Shown here one piece after another: positions 1-6,149 of a stretch of 12,825 nucleotides of DNA. The DNA comes from Aestuariivita sp964402685 (GTDB lineage Bacteria; Pseudomonadota; Alphaproteobacteria; Rhodobacterales; Rhodobacteraceae), in contig CAYODE010000111.1 in the NCBI GenBank assembly GCA_964402685.1, forward strand, positions 1 to 12,825, written 5' to 3'. Within the stretch, counting starts at the first letter, position 1; each line of letters begins with the position of its first letter. The position numbers and the translations under genes are program-made. Under the pieces are notes generated by a model that worked only from the letters and a program-made list of their open reading frames with translations, was not told the origin of the DNA and ran no database searches.

Positions 1-53
1 TCACGACCCCTGCCTCCCGAAGACAGTGCTCTACCAGGCTGAGCTACACTCCG
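1..53 (-). tRNA. tRNA-Pro, anticodon CGG (3' end cut by window edge)
   Basis: Read on the minus strand, the sequence starts CGGAGTGTAGCTCAG, continues with a D arm (GCCTGGTAGAGC), then a five-pair anticodon stem (CTGTC with GGCAG) around the loop TTCGGGA. The loop puts CGG at positions 34-36, so the tRNA decodes the proline codon CCG. The 5' base is C, as is usual for bacterial tRNA-Pro. The variable region begins before the window edge; the T arm and acceptor 3' strand lie outside. Seen directly: arms and anticodon. Proline identity follows from the anticodon and the C1 start. Confidence 0.95.
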
Positions 54-63
54 ACAGCCGGCG

Positions 64-91
64 AGATAGCCGAGCCCGAAACGGTTGGCAA
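64..91 (-). promoter_or_regulatory. possible promoter of the tRNA-Pro gene
   Basis: On the minus strand a TTGCCA box (86-91; five of six matches to TTGACA) lies 16 bases before a weak -10-like CTATCT (64-69), which is 10 bases upstream of the tRNA 5' end. The -35 and spacing are good and the -10 is poor, so this is tentative. Confidence 0.3.
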
Positions 92-148
92 GGAATTAGT
101 CCGAGCCCAGTATGCAATCAGATACGCGTACTCGCTCTTGGTGATTTA

Positions 149-170
149 TGCGGAATGAAACCATTCCGCA
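149..170 (-). terminator. hairpin downstream of leuB, probable terminator
   Basis: A perfect nine-base-pair stem (TGCGGAATG with CATTCCGCA) closes a four-base loop, about 50 bases after the leuB stop codon and before the tRNA gene. In the minus direction the stem is followed by ATAAATC, not by a proper T tract. It is a clear hairpin in the right place for a leuB terminator but not a textbook intrinsic one; it could instead stabilise the 3' end of the mRNA. Confidence 0.5.
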
Positions 171-221
171 CTCACGTTATCCATACAACAGGGGCACCAT
201 TGCCAGATGAAAATCAGGACG

Positions 222-1325
222 TCACAAGCTGGCGTCGAGCGCTGCCAGTATCGCGTCGCCCATCTCTGAGGTGTTCACCGGTTGTACACCTTCTTCGCCC
301 AACAAATCTGCCGTGCGCAGTCCATCAGCCAGCACTTTTTCTACGGCCGCTTCCAGGCGATCAGCTTCAGAACCAGCGTCAAAGGAATAGCGCAGGGCCA
401 TTGCAAAGCTCAGCACGCAGGCAATGGGATTAGCCTTGCCTTGGCCTGCAATGTCGGGGGCCGATCCATGCACCGGTTCGTACAGTGCTTTTGGTCGGCC
501 ATTCGCCATGGGCGCGCCCAAAGACGCGGATGGCAACATGCCTAGTGATCCTGTTAACATCGCAGCCAGGTCGGACAGCAAATCACCGAACAGGTTGTCT
601 GTGACAATCACGTCGAATTGCTTTGGCCAACGGGTCAATTGCATTGCACCCGCGTCGGCGTACATGTGGCTCAGTTCAACCTCGGGATAATCTTCGCCCA
701 CCTTGGTCACAACTTCACGCCATAGGATACCGCTTTCCATCACGTTGGCTTTTTCCATCGAGCACAGTTTCTTGTCTCGACGCATTGCCAACTCAAAGGC
801 TGATCGCGCAACCCGATCAATCTCGCTTTCGGTGTAGCGTTGCGTATTGATCCCCACGCGTTCATTGCCCTCTTCAAAGATGCCGCGTGGCTCGCCGAAA
901 TAAACGCCTGACGTCAATTCGCGTACGATCATGATGTCGAGCCCAGCAACAACGTCCTTCTTGAGCGAGGAGAAATCCGACAATGCATCGAAGCATTGCG
1001 CGGGACGGAGGTTGGCAAAAAGATCCATCTCTTTCCGAAGACGTAACAAGCCGCGCTCCGGTTTCACGCTAAAGTCGAGATTGTCGTATTTCGGCCCGCC
1101 GACAGCGCCAAGGAGCACGGCGTCGACTTCTTGTGCCTTGGCCATTGTGTCGTCATGCAGCGGCGTTCCATGCGCGTCATAAGCTGACCCGCCAACAAGA
1201 TCTTCGCTGACGTCAAAGGCCATGTCGCGCTTTGCGCCGTACCAATCTATGACGCGTTTGACCTCGGCCATAACCTCGGGGCCGATCCCGTCACCGGGCA
1301 GGATAAGAAGCGATGGGTTCGACAT
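222..1325 (-). CDS. leuB: 3-isopropylmalate dehydrogenase LeuB
   Basis: LeuB oxidises and decarboxylates (2R,3S)-3-isopropylmalate with NAD+ to 2-oxoisocaproate, the step after LeuCD in cytosolic leucine synthesis. The 367-residue protein has the usual length. Visible motifs are LPGDGIGPEV (9-18), the substrate arginines R97, R107 and R135, Y142 in the SGVYFGEPRG block, K192, and the metal-binding aspartates D224, D248 and D252, with the same 24 and 4 residue spacing as the Thermus enzyme. YEPVHGSAPDIAGQGKANP (282-300) is the cofactor-loop signature. I chose the ATG at 1323-1325 because AGGAGAG lies just upstream and homologues begin close to this point; an in-frame start nine codons earlier has no comparable site. 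The LysR gene lies 94 bp upstream on the same strand. leuCD is over 4 kb away, so leuB is probably expressed separately. Confidence 0.97.
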   Translation of the reverse strand: MSNPSLLILPGDGIGPEVMAEVKRVIDWYGAKRDMAFDVSEDLVGGSAYDAHGTPLHDDTMAKAQEVDAVLLGAVGGPKYDNLDFSVKPERGLLRLRKEMDLFANLRPAQCFDALSDFSSLKKDVVAGLDIMIVRELTSGVYFGEPRGIFEEGNERVGINTQRYTESEIDRVARSAFELAMRRDKKLCSMEKANVMESGILWREVVTKVGEDYPEVELSHMYADAGAMQLTRWPKQFDVIVTDNLFGDLLSDLAAMLTGSLGMLPSASLGAPMANGRPKALYEPVHGSAPDIAGQGKANPIACVLSFAMALRYSFDAGSEADRLEAAVEKVLADGLRTADLLGEEGVQPVNTSEMGDAILAALDASL

Positions 1326-1419
1326 GGGGGCTCTCCTTGGCAAGTCTTGCACGCGGCCTATCGCGCAGGGGCAGCAGGGTCAATAAGTGCGAGCGTTTGA
1401 ATTCGGTTTTGGCGAGGTG

Positions 1420-2316
1420 TCAGGTGAACGCGGCAGTTAAACGGGTGTCCAAAGCCTGCCAGATGGCGTCAACACGTGGCGCCTTGCGGACAGTTTGATG
1501 GGCGGTTAGCCAGACCTCCAGCGGAGGGATATCCAAGCCCAGTTCCAATTCCTCGACCAGAGGGTCCGCCCGTCCAATTTCGGCTTGAGTGAACCCGACC
1601 CCACAGCCGGCGCGCACCATTTCCCAGTAGGTCGGGTGATGATCGCAACGTACGGCGAACGTCTCTGGTCCTGCGGGCCAACCAAGCGCGTTCATGGTGT
1701 CTGTGATCAGTGTCGATTGGTCGTAACCCACCATGTCGTGATCCAATAGATCTGCTGCAGTCTGGGGCCTCCCGCGTCGCTCCAGATAACTTGACGCGGC
1801 AAATGTTCCGATCTCGATGTCTGCGACGTGGCGCGTGACAAGTTCCAATTGATCCGGCCGGTACATTCGGATCGCAATATCCGCCTCGCGGAACAAAAGG
1901 TTTTCCGTGCTGTCACTGGGTATGACGACCAGCTGAATTCCAGGGAACTCTATGCGGATTTCAGCCAGCATCCCAGGCAGCACATGATGGGCCATGAAAT
2001 CGCTGCTTGCGATACGCACGGTGCCTTCGGATGTGTCCGACTGCGCCTCCGCTTTGAGCGAGATTGTCGCCATGGCTGCGCGCATCGCCTCTGCCGCAGG
2101 GCGGATTTCGGCGCCTATGTCGGTCAGGCTTAAACCACGCGCGTGCCGGTGAAACAGCTCGATGCCAAGCTCATCTTCGAGTGCCTTGATATGACGCCCA
2201 AGCGTTGGTTGGCTTTGTCCTGACATAGATGCCGCAGCAGATAAGGATCCGGTTTCGGCGACGGCTAGAAAGCTCTGAATATGGGACCAGTCAGTGGTCG
2301 GGAGAAGATTTGCCAT
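1420..2316 (-). CDS. LysR-type transcriptional regulator
   Basis: A 298-residue LysR-family regulator of normal length. Residues 11-70 form the winged helix-turn-helix: FLAVAETGSLSAAA, the recognition helix around SQPTLGRHIKALEDELG, and FHRHARGLSLTDIG. The rest (about 95-295) fits the two-lobed effector-binding domain. The gene is divergent from the SDR-type gene at 2411, the classic LysR arrangement, so that gene is its most likely target (inference). Its Shine-Dalgarno site is weak (TTTGA just before the ATG). The effector cannot be read from the sequence. leuB is 94 bp downstream on the same strand, so some read-through into leuB is possible, but nothing marks this as a leucine regulator; that role in other bacteria belongs to different families (Lrp, or the LysR-type LeuO). 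Confidence 0.93.
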   Translation of the reverse strand: MANLLPTTDWSHIQSFLAVAETGSLSAAASMSGQSQPTLGRHIKALEDELGIELFHRHARGLSLTDIGAEIRPAAEAMRAAMATISLKAEAQSDTSEGTVRIASSDFMAHHVLPGMLAEIRIEFPGIQLVVIPSDSTENLLFREADIAIRMYRPDQLELVTRHVADIEIGTFAASSYLERRGRPQTAADLLDHDMVGYDQSTLITDTMNALGWPAGPETFAVRCDHHPTYWEMVRAGCGVGFTQAEIGRADPLVEELELGLDIPPLEVWLTAHQTVRKAPRVDAIWQALDTRLTAAFT

Positions 2317-2341
2317 TCAAAATTGAATACATACTCGTCAT

Positions 2342-2381
2342 AAACATGCAATTTATTCTGGCAAGATTGAGTGGCATGTTT
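2342..2381. promoter_or_regulatory. 8-bp inverted repeat in the LysR/SDR divergent intergenic region
   Basis: AAACATGC (2342-2349) and its exact reverse complement GCATGTTT (2374-2381) face each other across 24 bp. Their centres are 32 bp apart, close to three turns of the helix, as expected for two subsites bound by one regulator oligomer. A smaller dyad (ATAAA/TTTAT, 2340-2356) overlaps the left arm. The position between a LysR gene and its divergent partner makes it the best operator candidate. It is not a simple T-N11-A site, so the binding protein is inferred. Confidence 0.5.
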
Positions 2382-2410
2382 TGAAACAACACGAGAGATA
2401 GGACATCAGA

Positions 2411-3325
2411 ATGACCCAGACAGCGCTCATCCTTGGACAATCCGGACGGTTCGGACGCAATGCCGCTGACGCGTTTCAGAAAGCGGGTTGGGTTGTGAAG
2501 GGTTTTGACCGATCGAAGGATGATTTGAGGCACGCTGCAATCGGGGCTGATGTCATCGTAAACGCATGGAATCCGCTCTATCCAGACTGGGCGGATCAGC
2601 TCCCACGTTTGCATGCGCGCGTCCGCGAAGCGGCAAAAGCCGCAGGCTCGACCGTCATTGTACCAGGGAACGTATATGTCTTTGGGCCAGACGTTGCACA
2701 TCCCTGGTCTGAAAATAGCCCCCATCGCGCCGTCAATCCTTTGGGACGCTTGCGGATAGACATGGAGGCCGCCTATGCGCGCGAGGGCGTAAAGACAATT
2801 ATTCTCAGGGCGGGCGACTTCCTTGACACGGAACTCTCCGGAAACTGGTTCGATCAGGTGATGATCAAGTCGCTTGGGAAAGGTCGGTTCGTCTATCCCG
2901 GAAATCCAGACATCCCTCATGCTTGGGCCTTTCTCCCAGACTTAACGCGCGCAGCAGTGGGATTGGCTAACATGCGAGAGCAGTTGCAAGATTTCGCTGA
3001 TATTCCATTCCCGGGCTACACGATGACCGGATCTATGATCTCTGACCAGCTGCAAACGATCGTCGGCAAACCCGTTCAATTACGCCGAATGAACTGGCTG
3101 CCCTTGCAGATTGCCAAGCCCTTCTGGCCCATGGGTCGGTGCCTTTTGGAAATGCGATATCTTTGGAATACGCCACACAGTCTGGACGGCACTTTGTTTT
3201 CAAGCCTTTTGCCGGAGTTTCAGCCTACACCTGTGGAGGACGCGCTGCGGATGGCTGCAGGGTTCAATCCTTCAATTGCGAAACAACACATCAACCCAAA
3301 CCAATCGGTGCCTGCTGGCGCGTAA
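2411..3325 (+). CDS. atypical SDR / NAD-dependent epimerase-like protein
   Basis: A 304-residue Rossmann-fold protein. The N-terminal GQSGRFG (9-15) fits the dinucleotide-binding GxxGxxG loop after the first strand (TALIL); D33 in GFDRS ends the second strand and could contact the cofactor ribose. VIVPGNVYVFGP (82-93) and ILRAGDFL (131-138) are typical of epimerase-like SDRs, and PHAWAFLPDLTRA (169-181) matches the C-terminal part of that group. The catalytic YxxxK is not present where expected: the segment reads NPLGRLR (109-115). This places it among atypical SDRs, so oxidoreductase or epimerase activity should not be assumed. AGGA lies eight bases before the ATG. The gene is divergent from the LysR gene and its last 54 bp overlap the convergent EEP gene. 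Substrate unknown. Confidence 0.85.
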   Translation: MTQTALILGQSGRFGRNAADAFQKAGWVVKGFDRSKDDLRHAAIGADVIVNAWNPLYPDWADQLPRLHARVREAAKAAGSTVIVPGNVYVFGPDVAHPWSENSPHRAVNPLGRLRIDMEAAYAREGVKTIILRAGDFLDTELSGNWFDQVMIKSLGKGRFVYPGNPDIPHAWAFLPDLTRAAVGLANMREQLQDFADIPFPGYTMTGSMISDQLQTIVGKPVQLRRMNWLPLQIAKPFWPMGRCLLEMRYLWNTPHSLDGTLFSSLLPEFQPTPVEDALRMAAGFNPSIAKQHINPNQSVPAGA

Positions 3326-4360
3326 CGCTACATCGTGGCCTTCTTCGCCTGGCGCTGGCCAGAAGGTGCCTGAGGCAACGACAGCAAGGTCGGCCGATGG
3401 CAAAACATAGTCAGCTCTCAGACGTCCAACACCCTCCCAATCGACGGTGTCCAAGGCATTTGCTCCGCGATGCGCTTGATCTTCCGCCCCGGCCGCCCCC
3501 AGGCTTTCCGGCTTAGGATCTTGCACGCGCGGATCGTTTGTCAGGTCTTGAATGACCCAGTTGCGCCCATCGCTGTCATATGGGTCCAGGGTTGCCGAGC
3601 CGGCGATGATGTAGGGCCCTGCGGGAGCTGTGCCTAATGATCCACCCAGAACCCTTGACCACAGCGAAATCTCTGCGGCATTGCGCAACCCATTTCGATC
3701 CTCTGGTCCGTCAAAGACCGGCGGGGATGCGTGGAACGTCAGGATGGAAAGCACCAGATCGTCAGATACGCGTATCGGAACTATCCAATGTCCGCTGGAG
3801 GATAGTCGTTGCAGCTGCATCACTGCATCGGAGGGAAAGAGTGTTCCATCGGGGTATCGCGGGAGTTCCGCGCCAGGCAAGTCGATCCACAAAAGCGCGG
3901 TAAAGTCCTGTACGACGTCGGTTTCGAGCCGGTGGCGAGAGAGCAGGGCCATGGCGCCCTGCCCATAAAATCGTCCGAACCCTTGCGCGTCGGACGCGTC
4001 CCCTGTTCGTCCATTGCCATCCGCATCTTCCCCTGTCCGCAATCCACGATTGGTGGGGAGAGCGAACACGTACTCGTACGGCATCGACAACTGATCATTG
4101 AATGCGGTTAGCGCCTCGAGACCAAAGTCATAATCCATCCCCTGCAGGGCCAGGACATCAGGGTTGGTCCGATGAATGACCTCTGATAAAGCGGCTACCT
4201 GAGGATCCTCGCCGTTGAGGATGTCCCGCAGCAATAGCCCGGGCCCCTCCCGCGTCAGTTCGACATTGTAGGTGGCAATCCGCAGGGTTTCGCTCACAGC
4301 CGGAGAGGCAGACATCAGAACAGTGCAGAACGCCCCGGCCGTAACCAGGCCGCGGATCAT
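3272..4360 (-). CDS. secreted EEP-fold (endonuclease/exonuclease/phosphatase) protein, probably catalytically degenerate
   Basis: A 362-residue protein with a signal peptide (1-23: short basic start, hydrophobic core, SASPAVS before the mature end), so it should act in the periplasm or outside the cell. EEP-fold landmarks are present in order: RIATYNVEL (27-35), NPDVLALQG (66-74), LTFHASPPVFDGPEDRNG (207-224), AGSATLDPYDSDG (253-265), RADYVLPSADL (315-325) and RHRLVWVD (350-357). Compared with active EEP enzymes such as DNase I and APE1, several catalytic positions are changed: the metal-binding Glu of LALQE is G74, the Asp and Asn of GDxN are S255 and T257, and the Asp before the final His is R350. 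N32, H210, D317 and H351 remain. The start overlaps the stop of the upstream membrane-protein gene (ATGA), implying translational coupling. The annotation 'endonuclease/exonuclease/phosphatase family' is safe for the fold but activity is doubtful. Confidence 0.88.
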   Translation of the reverse strand: MIRGLVTAGAFCTVLMSASPAVSETLRIATYNVELTREGPGLLLRDILNGEDPQVAALSEVIHRTNPDVLALQGMDYDFGLEALTAFNDQLSMPYEYVFALPTNRGLRTGEDADGNGRTGDASDAQGFGRFYGQGAMALLSRHRLETDVVQDFTALLWIDLPGAELPRYPDGTLFPSDAVMQLQRLSSSGHWIVPIRVSDDLVLSILTFHASPPVFDGPEDRNGLRNAAEISLWSRVLGGSLGTAPAGPYIIAGSATLDPYDSDGRNWVIQDLTNDPRVQDPKPESLGAAGAEDQAHRGANALDTVDWEGVGRLRADYVLPSADLAVVASGTFWPAPGEEGHDVALRASRHRLVWVDVLFRN

Positions 4361-5196
4361 GCCGTTTGTGCGCCCTCAGCCTCGGCCACGGCATAAGCGC
4401 GGCGGCGTTTATCTTCGATCAAGGCGGCAATGCGTGCTAAAGCAATGCCTCGCATGATCAGGCTGGCGGGCAAAAACGCCCAGGCACAGATGGTCCAAAT
4501 CAACATATGCGGATCCGATAGCGAAATGGGGTCAATGAGTTGTGACGCCAACTTCACCACGGCAGGGATAACAAAAGGTAAAAGAACGCCCAAAATCACA
4601 TTCAAACGCGCATCGCTATACAGGCGCTCCACAACGTCACCGCCGGTAGTCGGGTCAAAAAGCGGCAGGTTCGTCCAAACGTTGAATGCGCCGTTTTTGG
4701 TTGGCCAGCGTTTAACGCGGATCGTCAGAACGAAAAGGACGATCGCGACAAGGCAAATCAGATAGGCCATGCCTGCAGCAACACGGACGTTGTCGACCAG
4801 GGATGCCGGTGCGTCGGAGGGCAACATCAGGACCAGCAAACGCACAGGTGAGTAAGGGAAGTCCAAGGAATGGCCTACGGACGCGCCGAGTTGAGACATG
4901 ACCAACGTTGTCTCGGTCGGGCTGATGTCATGTTTCGCGACAAAGGTCAGAGACAGCACAATCGCCGCGAATGCGAGGAACCGGAGCCTATTGAGCGGGG
5001 GCGCATCGCGGAACTCAAGGATCGAGGGGAAGAGCGCGTAATACTCAGTGAAGATAAAGATACCCGCCGCTAGCGCGATGAAGAGGATGAATTCAGGCGC
5101 ATTTGCTCCGGCATGAGCCAGAAAGAGCGATGGCGCGACGATGATCGCCGCGATCAACATCGCTCGCAAGATTGCCCCAGTGATCCTTAAAACCAC
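4357..5196 (-). CDS. polytopic membrane protein of unknown function
   Basis: A 279-residue protein with about six hydrophobic spans: roughly 7-29, 35-55, 70-88, 136-158, 197-217 and 231-255. A 45-residue loop between spans 3 and 4 probably faces one side, and a basic, alanine-rich tail (EDKRRRAYAVAEAEG) follows span 6. I do not recognise a named family. The start is GTG at 5194-5196, with AGGAG six to seven bases upstream; the ATG two bases earlier runs out of frame into a stop after three codons. It begins 13 bp after the small gene at 5210 and overlaps the EEP gene by four bases, so the three are almost certainly one operon. An envelope role with the secreted EEP protein is inference from position only. 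Confidence 0.85.
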   Translation of the reverse strand: MVLRITGAILRAMLIAAIIVAPSLFLAHAGANAPEFILFIALAAGIFIFTEYYALFPSILEFRDAPPLNRLRFLAFAAIVLSLTFVAKHDISPTETTLVMSQLGASVGHSLDFPYSPVRLLVLMLPSDAPASLVDNVRVAAGMAYLICLVAIVLFVLTIRVKRWPTKNGAFNVWTNLPLFDPTTGGDVVERLYSDARLNVILGVLLPFVIPAVVKLASQLIDPISLSDPHMLIWTICAWAFLPASLIMRGIALARIAALIEDKRRRAYAVAEAEGAQTA

Positions 5197-5209
5197 ATTC
5201 CGCTCCTCT

Positions 5210-5428
5210 TCAAACTGGAATAGCTTGGTACTTTGCCGCGCCTTTTTCCATTTTGATCCCGCGCGTCAGAGTGCGGGCTGCCTCAATTTGGACACATTTG
5301 TGCATTGTTTCGAACAGCTGCTCAACTGTCCAACGACTCAGCCCGTGGATTGGGGCGAGTTTGTGGAGAAACTGGTGCGTCTTTGCATCAAATCTACGCA
5401 CCTTGGTGCTGGGAAACCGTGAAAACAC
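5210..5428 (-). CDS. small protein of unknown function (72 residues)
   Basis: A basic 72-residue open frame from a GTG codon to a TGA 13 bp before the membrane-protein gene. The middle (LAPIHGLSRWTVEQLFETMHK, residues 24-44) and the following segment look helical, and there is no signal peptide or membrane span. Its codon choice resembles the neighbouring genes, and it fills the space between the leuD terminator hairpin and the membrane-protein gene in the direction of that operon. Against it: the start is GTG with only a weak ribosome site (AAGATG), and two shorter plus-strand frames overlap. I do not recognise a family. Judged more likely real than not. Confidence 0.55.
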   Translation of the reverse strand: MFSRFPSTKVRRFDAKTHQFLHKLAPIHGLSRWTVEQLFETMHKCVQIEAARTLTRGIKMEKGAAKYQAIPV

Positions 5429-5438
5429 AACATCTTGT

Positions 5439-5455
5439 AGCTAAAAGTTATAGCT
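5439..5455 (-). promoter_or_regulatory. -10 element flanked by a short dyad, possible operon promoter
   Basis: On the minus strand TATAAC (5447-5452, five of six matches to TATAAT) sits inside a dyad with arms AGCTA and TAGCT separated by 7 bp. A second palindrome, AGCTAGCT, lies at 5467-5474, around the -35 zone, where no good TTGACA is seen. Transcription from here would start shortly before the GTG of the 72-residue gene. Repeated AGCTA half-sites around a -10 suggest a regulated promoter, but this is tentative. Confidence 0.35.
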
Positions 5456-5499
5456 TTCAGATTGGAGCTAGCTTTTTCAGATAGACGCATTGCCCGGTG

Positions 5500-5522
5500 C
5501 CCCGGTCCTTGGCGGGCCGGGG
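5500..5522 (-). terminator. GC-rich hairpin after leuD
   Basis: CCCCGGTCC pairs with GGGCCGGGG (nine pairs including one G-T) around a five-base loop, 21 bases past the leuD stop codon. In the minus direction no T tract follows; the T-rich stretch (ATTTTT) lies on the other side and would act only for plus-strand transcripts. Its location between leuCD and the next minus-strand operon makes it the likely end of the leuCD message. Confidence 0.55.
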
Positions 5523-5543
5523 AGACATTTTTAGGTGTTTTGG

Positions 5544-6149
5544 CTAAACCCAGGGGCGAGCTTGGCCGGCCTGAGTTTCAAACGCATCTATTGCCGTCGC
5601 TTTTTCCATCGTCAGCCCGATATCGTCCAGGCCGTTAAGCAAGCAGTGTTTCTTGAAACTGTCCAATTCGAACGAGAACTCTTCGCCATCCGACGTTGTC
5701 ACTTTTTGCGCGTCCAAGTCGACGGTGATACGTGCATTTGCGCCCTTCTCGGCGTCTTTCATCAGAACATCGACAACGTCCTGCGGAAGTGCGATCGGCA
5801 AGATACCGTTCTTGAAGCAGTTATTGTAGAAGATGTCTGCAAATGATGGTGCAATGACGCATCGGATCCCAAAGTCCTTGATAGCCCATGGCGCGTGTTC
5901 GCGCGAAGAACCGCATCCAAAATTATCACCGGCAACAAGGATTTCCGCCTCGCGGTACTGTGGCTGGTTCAAGACGAATTCCGGGATCTCGTTGCCGTTC
6001 TCGTCGTAACGCATCTCGTCGAACAGGTTCACACCAAGACCAGACCGTTTGATGGTCTTCAGGAATTGCTTGGGGATGATCATGTCAGTATCGACGTTGA
6101 CCATTGGCATGGGCGCAGCGATGCCGGTGAGGGTGGTGAACTTATCCAT
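5544..6149 (-). CDS. leuD: 3-isopropylmalate dehydratase small subunit LeuD
   Basis: LeuD is the swivel subunit of isopropylmalate isomerase, which with LeuC converts 2-isopropylmalate to 3-isopropylmalate in the cytosol. The 201-residue length is normal. The family signature is seen as NVDTDMIIPKQFLK (18-31), GDNFGCGSSREHAPWA (74-89) and the PSFADIFYNNCFKNGILP block (101-118). The ATG shares one base with the leuC stop (TAATG), so translation is coupled and the subunits should be made in step. A hairpin follows the gene. Confidence 0.97.
   Translation of the reverse strand: MDKFTTLTGIAAPMPMVNVDTDMIIPKQFLKTIKRSGLGVNLFDEMRYDENGNEIPEFVLNQPQYREAEILVAGDNFGCGSSREHAPWAIKDFGIRCVIAPSFADIFYNNCFKNGILPIALPQDVVDVLMKDAEKGANARITVDLDAQKVTTSDGEEFSFELDSFKKHCLLNGLDDIGLTMEKATAIDAFETQAGQARPWV

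Noticed and set aside
26..433. 135-codon plus-strand open frame over the tRNA and leuB 3' end
   Set aside because: It crosses a tRNA gene and runs antisense to leuB; typical shadow frame.
1361..1392. TTGACC-like -35 on the minus strand upstream of leuB
   Set aside because: The hexamer 17 bases downstream does not resemble a -10 box, so a leuB promoter cannot be placed with confidence.
2291..2920. 209-codon minus-strand open frame
   Set aside because: Antisense to the SDR gene and overlapping the start of the LysR gene; no family features.
5141..5444. Two plus-strand open frames of 93 and 63 codons
   Set aside because: They overlap the start of the membrane-protein gene or the better-supported 72-residue frame on the opposite strand, and have no ribosome site or recognisable sequence.
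5500..5531. Plus-strand intrinsic terminator (hairpin followed by ATTTTT)
   Set aside because: No plus-strand gene leads into it; the hairpin makes more sense at the end of leuCD on the minus strand.
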